Part shown: piece by piece, positions 1 to 8,942 of the stretch
How positions within the stretch are numbered: position 1 is the first letter of the stretch
Layout of the letters: the number at the start of each line of letters is the position of its first letter
Assembly: GCF_001423945.1 (NCBI RefSeq)
Contig: NZ_LMPU01000009.1
Location: 558,416 to 622,415, forward strand
Direction: 5' to 3'
Length of the DNA: 64,000 nucleotides
Origin: Pedobacter sp. Leaf194
GTDB taxonomy: Bacteria; Bacteroidota; Bacteroidia; Sphingobacteriales; Sphingobacteriaceae
The notes under the pieces: generated by a model
Databases searched by the model: none
What the model saw: only the letters and a program-made list of their open reading frames with translations
Told to the model about the DNA's origin: nothing
Made by a program: the position numbers and the translations under genes

Positions 1-2
1 TT

Positions 3-707
3 ATTCAGGCCCGGCCAACTTTGGATTCGCTTTCCCGGTGGACAAACACAAAACTTAATTACAAAGAAAAAGATTTACTTCCAGCCTGGGATGCACTCAT
101 TAAAGCCGCCGATGCTTGCAAAAACAGCGACGGTTTTCAATATGATTTAGTTGATGTAACCCGGCAGGTGATGGCAAATTATGCCTTGCCTTTACAGCGA
201 AAATTTGTTTCGGCTTTGGAAAAAAAAGATTTGCAAAATTTTACCCAAGACAGTAAAAAGTTTTTAGAATTAATCAGCGACATGGACTTACTCCTGGCTT
301 CGAGACGTGATTTTTTACTCGGCCCCTGGGTTGCTGGTGCAAGGGCTTGGGGAAGAAATGAAAAGGAATCTGCCCTTTATGAAATGAATGCAAAGAATTT
401 GATAACGCTTTGGGGTAATGAAGAAAGTCCGCTGCATGAGTACGCCTGCAGGCAATGGAGTGGCCTAATGAACGATTTCTACAAACCGAGATGGGAAATG
501 TTTTTTGCAGCAGCAACAAGTTCGCTGAAGCAAGAAAAACCGCTCGATATTCCCGCTTTTCAACGCGAGGTGGCAAAATGGGAATGGAAATGGGTAAATA
601 AACGAAAGGATTATCCCTTGCAAACAAGTGGAAACCCCGTATTGCGTTCGATTGAAATGTATAAAAAATACAGAAAGCTAATGGCCGATGAAAGTTATAG
701 AAAGTAA
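3..707 (+). CDS. Alpha-N-acetylglucosaminidase (GH89), C-terminal part, cut by window start
   Basis: The reading frame is open from base 3, so the true start lies upstream of the window; the TTG at 21 is only an internal codon. The visible 230-odd residues match the helical C-terminal domain of NAGLU-type alpha-N-acetylglucosaminidases: 'LLASRRDFLLGPWVAGARAW', 'NLITLWG', then 'YACRQWSGLMNDFYKPRWEMFF'. The family removes terminal alpha-linked N-acetylglucosamine from glycans; the catalytic glutamates would be in the missing part. It is followed at a distance of 1 nt by a GH28 gene and then a GH92 gene on the same strand, so it probably belongs to a glycan-degradation operon. Family assignment is confident; substrate is inference. 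Confidence 0.85.
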   Translation: MQARPTLDSLSRWTNTKLNYKEKDLLPAWDALIKAADACKNSDGFQYDLVDVTRQVMANYALPLQRKFVSALEKKDLQNFTQDSKKFLELISDMDLLLASRRDFLLGPWVAGARAWGRNEKESALYEMNAKNLITLWGNEESPLHEYACRQWSGLMNDFYKPRWEMFFAAATSSLKQEKPLDIPAFQREVAKWEWKWVNKRKDYPLQTSGNPVLRSIEMYKKYRKLMADESYRK

Positions 708-708
708 T

Positions 709-2238
709 ATGAAAAATAGGTTTGGGCTGTTGTTTGCTTTGGCCATCATCGTTATGCTGAGCAGCCTCGAAGCTTTTGGGCAGTCTAAAATCTTTAACAT
801 CGTTGATTTTGGCGCAAAATCCGGACTTGATAAAACCAATACCATCGAGATTCAAAAAGCCATAGATGCAGCAGCTAAGGTAAAAGGCAAGGTGATAATT
901 CCATCCGGACAGTTCGTAACCGGGCCTCTTCGGCTCAAATCTGGAATTGAACTTATCCTAAACGATGGGGCGGAATTGTTAGGCAGTACTAACCGGCTCG
1001 CTTACGGCAATGGTGATGCAGAACCGCTCATTTCTGCCTTTCAACAGGAATCAATCACTATAAGTGGAAATGGAATCGTTAATGGCCGAGGTGCTGAAGT
1101 CGTAAAAAATTTGTTGGCTTTACTTCATCAGGGAATACTGAAAGATAAATCCTGGACGGCTAAAAGGCCAGACGAATCAAACAGACCAAGGCTAATTGCT
1201 TTCAGCGAATGCCGCAACATTTCGGTTAAAAACATCACCATTAAAAATAGTGCTGGCTGGGTTCAGGATTTCGCAAACTGCGTTGGGGTAAAACTTGATA
1301 GCCTGAAAATTGAAAGTACAGTTTATTGGAACAATGACGGAATTGATGTGGTAAATTGCAAAGACGTTAGCATAACCAATTGCGACATAGACGCTGCTGA
1401 TGATGGAATCTGTCTAAAATCGGAAGGTACCCCGGGCATTTGCGAGAACATCTACGTTGCAAACTGTAAAATTCGCTCAAGCGCAAATGGATTTAAACTG
1501 GGCACCGGTTCGGCGGGAGGTTTCAGAAACATTAAGGTTAGAAACATTACGGTTTATAACACTTTCCGCTCCGCAATTGCACTCGAAGCAGTAGATGGAG
1601 GCTTTATCGATGGAATTGATATTCAGGGTGTTGTTGCAAGGTATACTGGTAATGCAATCTTTATCCGCCTCGGCCACCGGAATACAACTGCTAGCTACAG
1701 TACCTTAAAAAATGTAAAAATCGTTGATGTTATAGCAGATATCCCAAGCGCCAAACCTGACGCCGGTTATCCACTTGAGGGACCGCTTCCTAAATCGGCA
1801 CCCCATAACCTGCTGCCGATAGTGCTGGCCGGAATTCCCGGACACCAAATTGAAAATATCTTGCTTGAAAACATTTCCGTCAGCTACGGTGGTGGTGCTT
1901 CAAAAGCAATTGCGAATATCCCTTTAGAAGCGCTGGATACTGTTACCGAGAATGAAAGCGGATACCCTGAGTTCTCGATGTTTGGCGAGCTTCCTGCATG
2001 GGGCATTTATGTGCGGCATGCTAAAAACCTGAAAATGAAAAATATTAAGTTAAATTACTTTACAACTGATTTTAGAACACCTATTGTATTTGACGACGTG
2101 GACACACTTGATTTAAATGGTCTGGTGGTTGAAAGAAGTGAACAAAAACATTCCATTGCGTTGAAAAACGTGACTAACTTCAGCATTGAAAATGCAAATC
2201 TGCCCGGTTCGAAGGTTGAGCAAACTTTAAAATTATAG
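709..2238 (+). CDS. GH28 family glycoside hydrolase (polygalacturonase-like), secreted
   Basis: Predicted 509-residue secreted right-handed beta-helix hydrolase. The ATG at 709 is chosen because it directly begins a good signal peptide (basic MKNR, hydrophobic stretch, cleavage near AFG-Q); an in-frame ATG at 688 would overlap the preceding gene by 20 nt. GH28 hallmarks are present: 'NNDGIDVVNC' (catalytic NND region), 'DADDGICLKS' (the Asp pair) and a strand of repeated 'NISVKNITIKNS'-type beta-helix rungs. The usual GHG and RIK motifs are not obvious ('ANGFKLGTGSAGGF', 'FRSAIALEAV'), which suggests a non-pectin substrate within the family. It lies between GH89 and GH92 genes, consistent with degradation of a complex glycan. 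The exact substrate cannot be read from the sequence. Confidence 0.82.
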   Translation: MKNRFGLLFALAIIVMLSSLEAFGQSKIFNIVDFGAKSGLDKTNTIEIQKAIDAAAKVKGKVIIPSGQFVTGPLRLKSGIELILNDGAELLGSTNRLAYGNGDAEPLISAFQQESITISGNGIVNGRGAEVVKNLLALLHQGILKDKSWTAKRPDESNRPRLIAFSECRNISVKNITIKNSAGWVQDFANCVGVKLDSLKIESTVYWNNDGIDVVNCKDVSITNCDIDAADDGICLKSEGTPGICENIYVANCKIRSSANGFKLGTGSAGGFRNIKVRNITVYNTFRSAIALEAVDGGFIDGIDIQGVVARYTGNAIFIRLGHRNTTASYSTLKNVKIVDVIADIPSAKPDAGYPLEGPLPKSAPHNLLPIVLAGIPGHQIENILLENISVSYGGGASKAIANIPLEALDTVTENESGYPEFSMFGELPAWGIYVRHAKNLKMKNIKLNYFTTDFRTPIVFDDVDTLDLNGLVVERSEQKHSIALKNVTNFSIENANLPGSKVEQTLKL

Positions 2239-2273
2239 TAAAACCTTGCACAGGCCATCAAAATTGATATCGA

Positions 2274-4562
2274 ATGAGAATTTTTAGAAAAACAGACGTA
2301 CAATATTTCGCCTTCTTTTTTATTGCGCTGCTTTTTGTTGGAACCAGCGCATTTAGTCAGCAGGCTGACCTGGTGCGATATGTTCAGCCTTTCTCCGGTA
2401 CCGCCGCAAGTACAACCAAGGCAAGTGAACATGTTGAAGATAAAACTGAACGTCTTGCCAATACAATTCCAGCTGTTGGCCTTCCCTTTGGGATGACGCA
2501 ATGGACGCCACAGACGCAAATTACCGAACAGAAGTGCCTTGCTCCTTACTACTACAATAACAAAAAAATATACGGATTTAGGGGCACGCATTGGATAAGT
2601 GGTTCTTGCACTCAGGATTATGGAAGCTTTACAGTAATGCCAATATCGGGCAAACTCCGCACATTATGGAAAGACTATGGAACAGATTACAGTCACGATG
2701 GCGAAGTAGCCTCGCCCGCTTACTATAAAACGCAATTAAAAAAGTACAACTTAACGGTGGAGATGACTTCGAGTTTACGTTGTGCCATGTTGCGCATAAC
2801 CGCGACAAAGGCCGACAGCATTTACCTGCTCATCACCCCGAACAGCGACAGGCAGAAAGGTTATATAAAAATTGATAGGGCGAAAGGCGAAATTTCGGGC
2901 TATAATCCTGCCTACAGACTTTACCAGGGTTTAGGCCAGCCAGCTGGTTTCAGCGGCTATTTTTTCATCAAAATAAAAAAGACAATTTTAACAAGCGGAA
3001 CTTTTTCGGCCGGACAGCTTTATAAAGACCAAATCCTAAGCAATAAAAAAGATATTGGGGCTTATGCAGGTTTCAAACTTAAAAAAGGCGAACAACTGTT
3101 GTTAAGCTGCGGAACGTCTTTTACCAGCATTGCGGAAGCCAAAAAGAATTTAAACGCTGAAATCAATGCTAAAAACTTTAATGAACTTAAAGCTAAAGCC
3201 ACGGCAACCTGGGAGGCATCACTCGCACAGGTTAAGCTGCAAGACAAAAATGAAAGAAGCAAGAGAATTTTCTATACGACCTTATATCATGCGCAGCAAC
3301 ACCCAAGATTATTTAGTGATGTAAGCGGAGCCTACCCCGAATTTGCAGGTAACAAGCAAACCAAAAGATTAAAAGGAGCTGATTATTACGATGATTTTTC
3401 CATGTGGGACATTTACCGGGCCCAATTGCCTTTGATGGAATTACTAAAACCTAAACTTACCGGTGCTTTCGTAAATTCGCTCGTGTTAAAGGGGCAACAA
3501 GGAAATTGGCTGCCAATATTCCCGTGTTGGAACAGTTATACTTCTGCTATGATTGGAGACCATACAACTGCATTTATTATATCAGCTTACAATAAAGGGA
3601 TCCGCTCGTTTGATGTAAATGAAGCTTATAGGCTTATGCGGAAAAATGCGTTTGAAGTTCCAGACGACGCAGATTATTTACAGGGAAAGGGCCGACGAGG
3701 CATCTCCAGCTATCTAAAATATGGCTACATTCCGTTGGAAGATAGTGTTCCAAACGCTTTCCATAAAAAAGAGCAGGTTAGTCGCACGCTTGAATATGCA
3801 TACGATGACTATGCATTATCAACGATGGCCAAAGACTTAAAGAAAACAGCGGATTTTATTGAACTTGAACAACGCTCAAAAAATTATAAGCATGTTTTTG
3901 ACACTTCTGTTGGCATGGTTCGCGGGAAATTTGCCGATGGAAGCTGGTACAAACCCTTTTATCCGGATCATCGCGAAAGCTACATCACGGAAGGTACGCC
4001 GAGGCAATACAGTCTTTATGTTCCTCAAGACATTCCGGGACTTACAGCCATTTTAGGGGGGAAAAAGAATCTGGAAAATCAGCTTGACTCGTTATTTGAA
4101 AAGAACCAATACTGGCATGGAAATGAACCCGGCCATCAAATTCCGTTTATGTACAACTTTACTGCTGCGCCCTGGAAAACCCAAAGAGCAGTTGCAAAGT
4201 TACTTGATGAGGAGTATGATGACGGACCAGGCGGTTTAAGCGGAAATGATGATGCCGGGCAGATGTCGGCCTGGTATGTTTTCAGTGCGCTTGGCTTCTA
4301 CCCTGTCGATCCGGTTTCGGGAAATTACCAGTTATCGACACCATTATTCGAGCAGGCAACCTTGAAATTAGAATCAGGCGTTTTACTAAAAATCACGACT
4401 GTAAAAACAACTGATAACGCCGGTTACATTTCAAAGGTTCTACTAAATGGCAAAGCGTTGAGTAAACCTGAAATAAGTCACGCTGATTTATTAAAAGGTG
4501 GAACACTTACGTTTTACCTTCAAGAGAAAATTCCAGAAAGTAATCCCTTCAACAAAAGATAA
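2274..4562 (+). CDS. GH92 family alpha-mannosidase, secreted
   Basis: A 762-residue protein with an N-terminal signal peptide (hydrophobic FAFFFIALLFVGTSAFS, cleavage before QQADL). GH92 enzymes are calcium-dependent, inverting exo-alpha-mannosidases made of an N-terminal beta-sandwich and an (alpha/alpha)6 barrel. Seen here: 'YVQPFSGT' at the start of the mature protein, 'GFRGTHWISGS', 'SMWDIYRAQLPL', 'HGNEPGHQIPFMYNF', and the C-terminal 'SGNDDAGQMSAWYVFSALGF' which carries the catalytic acid/base region of the family. Length is typical for the family. It is the last gene of the three-hydrolase run and is followed by 174 nt before a Crp-type regulator. Confidence 0.93.
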   Translation: MRIFRKTDVQYFAFFFIALLFVGTSAFSQQADLVRYVQPFSGTAASTTKASEHVEDKTERLANTIPAVGLPFGMTQWTPQTQITEQKCLAPYYYNNKKIYGFRGTHWISGSCTQDYGSFTVMPISGKLRTLWKDYGTDYSHDGEVASPAYYKTQLKKYNLTVEMTSSLRCAMLRITATKADSIYLLITPNSDRQKGYIKIDRAKGEISGYNPAYRLYQGLGQPAGFSGYFFIKIKKTILTSGTFSAGQLYKDQILSNKKDIGAYAGFKLKKGEQLLLSCGTSFTSIAEAKKNLNAEINAKNFNELKAKATATWEASLAQVKLQDKNERSKRIFYTTLYHAQQHPRLFSDVSGAYPEFAGNKQTKRLKGADYYDDFSMWDIYRAQLPLMELLKPKLTGAFVNSLVLKGQQGNWLPIFPCWNSYTSAMIGDHTTAFIISAYNKGIRSFDVNEAYRLMRKNAFEVPDDADYLQGKGRRGISSYLKYGYIPLEDSVPNAFHKKEQVSRTLEYAYDDYALSTMAKDLKKTADFIELEQRSKNYKHVFDTSVGMVRGKFADGSWYKPFYPDHRESYITEGTPRQYSLYVPQDIPGLTAILGGKKNLENQLDSLFEKNQYWHGNEPGHQIPFMYNFTAAPWKTQRAVAKLLDEEYDDGPGGLSGNDDAGQMSAWYVFSALGFYPVDPVSGNYQLSTPLFEQATLKLESGVLLKITTVKTTDNAGYISKVLLNGKALSKPEISHADLLKGGTLTFYLQEKIPESNPFNKR

Positions 4563-4736
4563 CAAATCGCTGAATACCAATGAATAGCGTCGGCGTTTGA
4601 AAAGGAAACCAGTTCCGGAACATTTGCGGGGTGAATAACCTTAAGTCCAGATGCCGAAACAGCCAGTTAAAAAGATATTTGTGGGTGTTTGCTTATGCGC
4701 CATTATAATTATCTTTCTAGCAAAATTCAGTTTAGA

Positions 4737-5318
4737 ATGAGTACGACAATTATTAACGCACTAACCGCCTTAATCGACTTTAGCGATGCGGAATTGGCAG
4801 AATTTATGGAAGCGCTGAAACCCCGAAAGCTGAAAAAAAATGATTTCATGCTCGAAGCTGGCACAATTTGTAAATCTATGGCGATAATTAATACCGGCGG
4901 ACTTCGTTACTACAGCATTACGGAAAAAGGAGAACAAAGTAATTGGTTTGCGTTTGAAGGCGAGTGGTTGGGTGATTACGAAAGTTTTTTAACGCAGCAA
5001 CCTTCGTTACACTTTATTCAGGCATTGGAAGATACAGAAATCTTCTGCCTGAGTTATGATGACATGCAAAAATTATACAGCAAGGGCATCAGATTTGAGC
5101 GATTCGGCAGACTTATCGCCGAAAACTTATTCATCAGTACCGAAAGATCCAGACATGATCTGGCTAATCTCCCCGCCGATCAACGCTATCTAAACTTAAT
5201 CAACAGATACCCAAATATTTTAAAACGAATTCAAATTCAGCACATTGCAACTTACCTTGGCATACAACCACAAAGCCTTAGTCGCATTCGTAGAAACATT
5301 GCCAGCAAGAAAAACTGA
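4737..5318 (+). CDS. Crp/Fnr family transcriptional regulator
   Basis: A 193-residue protein starting at the ATG at 4737 (MSTTIINALTALIDFS). The open frame extends back to a TTG at 4689, but those extra residues are not typical of the family. The N-terminal two thirds form a cyclic-nucleotide-binding-type beta-roll ('LKKNDFMLEAGTICKSMAII', 'GEQSNWFAFEGEWLGDYESF'). The C-terminal helix-turn-helix is 'IQHIATYLGIQPQSLSRIRR'. The arginine and serine that contact cAMP in Crp are not recognisable, so the ligand is unknown. The gene lies 73 nt upstream of a seven-span membrane protein on the same strand. Such Crp-like regulators beside a single membrane or transport gene are common in Bacteroidota, and it may control that gene. 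Confidence 0.85.
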   Translation: MSTTIINALTALIDFSDAELAEFMEALKPRKLKKNDFMLEAGTICKSMAIINTGGLRYYSITEKGEQSNWFAFEGEWLGDYESFLTQQPSLHFIQALEDTEIFCLSYDDMQKLYSKGIRFERFGRLIAENLFISTERSRHDLANLPADQRYLNLINRYPNILKRIQIQHIATYLGIQPQSLSRIRRNIASKKN

Positions 5319-5391
5319 TGGCTTTAAAATACTCAAAATAGTAACCTATGTTATTTTTTGTTGCGTTGTCTTTGCAGACTTTAGCACTTAA

Positions 5392-6162
5392 ATGAGAACA
5401 CTTCTATACCTTTTTAAAAGCCAAGACAAGCAAGCGAAGCCGCTTTTATATTTTGGATTTAGTCAATTTGCCCTGGCGCTTTTGTTTGTAATGCTTTTAC
5501 CATTCGAGCATCGCCAGGTGCTGGGAATAAACCTGTGGATAAAACCGTTAAAGTTTGCGGTTTCAATCGGCATTTACTGCATCAGCTGGGCCAAAATCCT
5601 TCCTTATTTATCGAATACAAAAACTAAAAAATATTTTATTTGGTTTACAATTTTTGCGATGGCATTTGAAATGCTCGCAATTTCCAGTCAGGCTGCCAGG
5701 GGGCAGCTTTCTCATTTTAATCAGTCTGGAACATACAATATCGTGGTTTACGCATTGATGGGAATCGTTATAACAGCCCAAACTTGTTTTGCATTATATG
5801 TTGGCATCAGCTTTTTTAAAAACCAAAACATCAAAATTGAAGTAGCAATGCTTTGGGCAATCCGATTTGGCATCGTTATTTCATCTGTTTTCGCATTACA
5901 AGGCGGATTTATAGGACAACGCATGGCGCACACGGTGGGCGCACCAGATGGTGGGCCAGGATTGCTGTTTTTTAACTGGAATACAACCTACGGAGATTTG
6001 CGAATTGCACACTTTTTTGGCCTCCATGCTTTACAGATTCTACCTGCATTTGTTTGGCTTGGAAAATTAAGGCGTCCGGCACCTGTCATTATTTTTGGGG
6101 CTATTTATTTTATTTTGGTCAGCTTTCTTTTTTACCACGCATTACTGGCAAAAGGCTATTAA
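5392..6162 (+). CDS. Conserved polytopic membrane protein, function unknown
   Basis: A 256-residue protein with about seven hydrophobic segments separated by short loops. The conserved-looking stretch 'PDGGPGLLFFNWNTTYGDLR' followed by 'IAHFFGLHALQILPAFVW' contains two histidines and an Asp/Arg pair in or near membrane segments; I recall this pattern from uncharacterised Bacteroidota membrane proteins but know no assigned function. It follows a Crp/Fnr-type regulator by 73 nt and is probably its target or partner. The ATG at 5392 gives a plausible N terminus (MRTLLYLFKSQDKQ). No enzymatic motif is recognised. Confidence 0.7.
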   Translation: MRTLLYLFKSQDKQAKPLLYFGFSQFALALLFVMLLPFEHRQVLGINLWIKPLKFAVSIGIYCISWAKILPYLSNTKTKKYFIWFTIFAMAFEMLAISSQAARGQLSHFNQSGTYNIVVYALMGIVITAQTCFALYVGISFFKNQNIKIEVAMLWAIRFGIVISSVFALQGGFIGQRMAHTVGAPDGGPGLLFFNWNTTYGDLRIAHFFGLHALQILPAFVWLGKLRRPAPVIIFGAIYFILVSFLFYHALLAKGY

Positions 6163-6452
6163 TTGATTGTACCTATTCAGTTTTTATTTGAGAAAACAGC
6201 AAAATCAGGGGCAGCAGAAACAGAAGAAATCCGCAAGGCCGTGTGTGTGGTAAACAGGAAATATTTTGCCCTGGCAGGTTGTAAAACGGCGCTTAAAAAT
6301 CTGTAAAAGAAAAATTACAAAAATAAATCTACTGGCATTCAGTTCGTTGGAAAGCAATTTCATATTGACCTCGCATCGGGGCATATAAGAGCCTGTAAGC
6401 GTAACGCGGGCATCATTATTGAATAGTCTTCATTACACACAAAAACACACAA

Positions 6453-6764
6453 ATGAAACAATTATTTTTTATTGCACCACCGGCTATAGTAGCCAGTGGC
6501 TGTGCTTGGCTTGGCAAAAGGCAAGTTACCCAGGCAGACCCAACCATGGGTATGGGAGAGGATGAATTTAAGCCAAAAGAACAACGGGCAGAGCGTATCT
6601 ATTTGTCGGGCGATTCTGCTACTTACAAAACAAATGTTGCCAACAACACCCTGTATTGGGCAGATAATGTTTACCATTTTTACAAAGGAAAACTATCCTG
6701 CTTCGAACAAAAAACTCATTTTTTTAATACTAACACCGTAAAAATTGAGGAGGCCAAAAAATGA
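6453..6764 (+). CDS. Small predicted lipoprotein
   Basis: A 103-residue protein with a short signal sequence and lipobox-like 'VASGC' at residues 13-17, so probably an outer-membrane or periplasmic lipoprotein. The mature part has 'KPKEQRAERIYLSGDSATYK' and 'DNVYHFYKGKLSCFEQKTHF'; the last segment resembles the end of the next gene ('YSFFYFQQGKLVRFIKSDRG'), suggesting the pair are distant relatives. Its stop overlaps the start of the downstream lipoprotein by 4 nt (ATGA), a sign of translational coupling. No family was recognised. Confidence 0.6.
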   Translation: MKQLFFIAPPAIVASGCAWLGKRQVTQADPTMGMGEDEFKPKEQRAERIYLSGDSATYKTNVANNTLYWADNVYHFYKGKLSCFEQKTHFFNTNTVKIEEAKK

Positions 6765-7048
6765 AAAAGCTACTATTCATTTGCCTGTTGGCAATCTCGG
6801 CGATGAGCTGCAGAACTGTTTCTTTTTACGAACCAAAGTTCGAAATCGGCATGACAGAAACAAGCTTTAAGGAAGCAAATAAAAAAGCAGAACTGGTATC
6901 GTCTACTAATGATGGAATAAAAATTTATCGAACCACTCTAAACACCTGGATACCGCGGCCAGAACCATATTCTTTCTTTTATTTTCAGCAGGGAAAACTG
7001 GTAAGGTTCATCAAATCAGACCGGGGAGACGATTATAAATTTATATAA
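6761..7048 (+). CDS. Small predicted lipoprotein
   Basis: A 95-residue protein with signal peptide MKKLLFICLLAISAMSC, lipobox 'SAMSC', cysteine at residue 17. The mature region contains 'YEPKFEIGMTETSFKEANKK', reminiscent of small outer-membrane-assembly-type (SmpA/OmlA-like) lipoproteins in which a 'GMT..EV' helix follows the lipid anchor; this is only a resemblance. It overlaps the previous gene by 4 nt and ends just before a strong bidirectional terminator. Confidence 0.65.
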   Translation: MKKLLFICLLAISAMSCRTVSFYEPKFEIGMTETSFKEANKKAELVSSTNDGIKIYRTTLNTWIPRPEPYSFFYFQQGKLVRFIKSDRGDDYKFI

Positions 7049-7052
7049 AATT

Positions 7053-7082
7053 AAAAAAGCCTTCAAATTGAAGGCTTTTTTA
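7053..7082. terminator. Bidirectional rho-independent terminator
   Basis: Perfect 12-bp inverted repeat AAAAAAGCCTTC / GAAGGCTTTTTT with a 5-nt loop. A and T tracts on both sides let it serve the lipoprotein pair on the plus strand and the Hc1-like gene on the minus strand. Confidence 0.85.
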
Positions 7083-7100
7083 ATAAATATTTTGAGTCAC

Positions 7101-7277
7101 TTAGGCTTTATTTTTCGTATCCTGAACTTCTAAACGAATCGCCTGCGCTAAATTTTTTAAATCTTGCATGCCCTTACGTATGCGTGTACCAGCTGCGCTA
7201 TTTCCTTTGTTGTAAAATTTGTCTGCGTCAGCTTCCAAAGCTGCAACTAAACTTTTAACTTCTTCGAACTTTTTCAT
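7101..7277 (-). CDS. Histone H1-like (Hc1-type) small DNA-binding protein
   Basis: A 58-residue protein, MKKFEEVKSLVAALEADADK onward, ending 'NLAQAIRLEVQDTKNKA'. It is a short, highly charged, helical protein of the Hc1-like family found throughout Bacteroidota ('DKFYNKGNSAAGTRIRKGMQ' is the recognisable core). The family is thought to bind DNA and act as a nucleoid protein, but experimental evidence in Bacteroidota is thin. A Shine-Dalgarno-like AGGAG lies about 11 nt upstream of the ATG at 7277, unusual in this window and supporting the start. It is followed by the bidirectional terminator at 7053-7082 and is probably monocistronic. Confidence 0.85.
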   Translation of the reverse strand: MKKFEEVKSLVAALEADADKFYNKGNSAAGTRIRKGMQDLKNLAQAIRLEVQDTKNKA

Positions 7278-7484
7278 TTTTAATGGCTCCTGTAAATTTT
7301 TAGGTTTTTAGTTTTTTTAATGTAACTCTAATTTAAAGCGTTTAACTAACAAAAAAAACTTTTAAAGGGTTAAAAAGTGCCGTTTAAAGTGGTTTTTTTC
7401 CACATTCAGCGAGTTTATAAACATATATCACGTTAAAAATAGAGATAACTTATTTACAGACAGGAAATTACAAACAAACTTATA

Positions 7485-7520
7485 AAAAAAAGCCCCCTAA
7501 ATTATCTTTAGAGGGCTTTA
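7485..7520 (-). terminator. Rho-independent terminator for the alpha-oxoamine synthase gene
   Basis: On the minus strand AAAGCCCTCTAAA, a 5-nt loop, then TTTAGGGGGCTTT (one T-G wobble) followed by a T run. It lies 15-50 nt after the stop of the minus-strand gene at 7535. Confidence 0.8.
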
Positions 7521-7534
7521 AATTATTGTGAATA

Positions 7535-8776
7535 TTATGCCGTAGCAAATTGATTTTCTTTGTAATAGCCGTTTTCCAGCTTCTCAGCAACCTCGCTAAA
7601 CGCATCTAGAGTCCGCTGAACGTCTTCAAGGGTATGTACCGCAGTTGGAATCAGGCGTAATTCAATCATTCCCTTCGGGATAACCGGATAAACCACAATA
7701 GAACAGAAAATGCTGTAATTCTCGCGTAAATCGAAAGTAATTGCCGTTGCATCTGATAGTTCACCTTTTAAGAAAACCGGTGTTACAACAGAATTGGTTA
7801 CGCCCAAATCGAAACCACGCTCACGAAGACCTTTCTGTAAAGTCATCGCGATTTCCCAAAGTTTATCTTTTAATTCCGGTTTGCTTTTTAATAGTTCTAA
7901 ACGTTTTAGCAATCCCTTTACCATTGGCATTGGCAATGCTTTAGCAAATGTTTGCGAACGCATGTTATAGCGAAGAAAGTTTGTAATCTCTTCTGTAGAA
8001 GCAACAAAAGCCCCGATTCCGGCCATTGATTTTGCGAAGGTTCCAAAGTAAACATCAATTCCTTCTATGCAATCCTGCGCCTCATGTGTTCCGGCACCGG
8101 TTTCGCCCATGGTACCAAAACCATGTGCATCATCTACAAGGATGCGGAAATTAAAATCTTTTTTTAACTCAACGATTTCTTTTAGCTTACCCTGAGCGCC
8201 ACTCATTCCGAAAACGCCTTCAGTAATTAATAAGATACCACCACCAGATTCATTTGTAAGTTTTGTAGCACGTTCCAGTTGTTTTCTGGCACTATCGATA
8301 TCATTATGCTGATAAACAAATCTTTTGCCCATGTGCAAACGCAGTCCATCGATAATACAGGCATGCGATTCTGCATCATAAACGATTACATCATTTCTAT
8401 CTACCAGCGTATCGATAATAGATACCATGCCCTGGTAACCGTAATTTAACAGGAAAGCATCTGGTTTGCCAACAAATGTTGCTAATTCCTGCTCTAGCTG
8501 CTCATGATATTTTGAGTTGCCACTCATCATCCTCGCCCCCATTGGGTATGCCATACCGAATTCGGCCGCCGCATCTGCATCAGCTTTCCTAACCTCAGGA
8601 TGATTGGCTAAACCTAAATAGTTATTTAAACTCCAAACCAAGTGCTCTTTTCCTTTGAATTGCATGTGTGGTGCAATTTCTCCCTCTAATTTTGGAAATG
8701 AGAAATACCCATGAGACCATTTCTGGTGCTGACCAAGCGGACCCATGTGCTTTGCTATTTTATCAAATATATCCAA
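7535..8776 (-). CDS. Alpha-oxoamine synthase family PLP enzyme (serine palmitoyltransferase or cysteate acyltransferase type)
   Basis: A 413-residue fold-type I PLP enzyme. Visible motifs: the substrate-binding histidine in 'ESHACIIDG' (H138), 'LVDDAHGFG' with D215 and H218, and the Schiff-base lysine in 'GTFAKSMAGIG' (K249). The family condenses an acyl thioester with an amino acid. In Bacteroidota the likely roles are serine palmitoyltransferase, the first step of sphingolipid synthesis, or the acyl-cysteate condensation that starts capnine/sulfonolipid synthesis (CapA/SulA type). The sequence is clearly different from the Sphingobacterium serine palmitoyltransferase I remember, which keeps the second option open. 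2-amino-3-ketobutyrate CoA ligase is a less likely alternative. Monocistronic, with its own terminator. Confidence 0.8.
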   Translation of the reverse strand: MDIFDKIAKHMGPLGQHQKWSHGYFSFPKLEGEIAPHMQFKGKEHLVWSLNNYLGLANHPEVRKADADAAAEFGMAYPMGARMMSGNSKYHEQLEQELATFVGKPDAFLLNYGYQGMVSIIDTLVDRNDVIVYDAESHACIIDGLRLHMGKRFVYQHNDIDSARKQLERATKLTNESGGGILLITEGVFGMSGAQGKLKEIVELKKDFNFRILVDDAHGFGTMGETGAGTHEAQDCIEGIDVYFGTFAKSMAGIGAFVASTEEITNFLRYNMRSQTFAKALPMPMVKGLLKRLELLKSKPELKDKLWEIAMTLQKGLRERGFDLGVTNSVVTPVFLKGELSDATAITFDLRENYSIFCSIVVYPVIPKGMIELRLIPTAVHTLEDVQRTLDAFSEVAEKLENGYYKENQFATA

Positions 8777-8894
8777 TGTAATATGTTTTTTATTGTACTG
8801 AAATTGTTGCGAATTTACGGTTTATTAGGCTTAAAATCAACAGGCTTAATCTGTTGCTTGTCAATTAACTGAATTTAACAATCTAATTTTATGC

Positions 8895-8922
8895 CAAAAA
8901 AGCCCCGAAATATCGAGGCTTT
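8895..8922 (-). terminator. Terminator of the division/cell wall cluster after ftsZ
   Basis: On the minus strand AAAGCCTCGA, 4-nt loop, TCGGGGCTTT and a T tract, about 20-50 nt after the ftsZ stop. It marks the end of the long cluster. Confidence 0.75.
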
Positions 8923-8942
8923 AAATTTATGTTTGGTTTATA

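Noticed and set aside
6163..6306. 48-codon plus-strand frame from a TTG in the 290-nt gap before the lipoprotein pair
   Set aside because: Non-ATG start directly at the previous stop, no ribosome-binding site and no recognisable pattern; probably chance.
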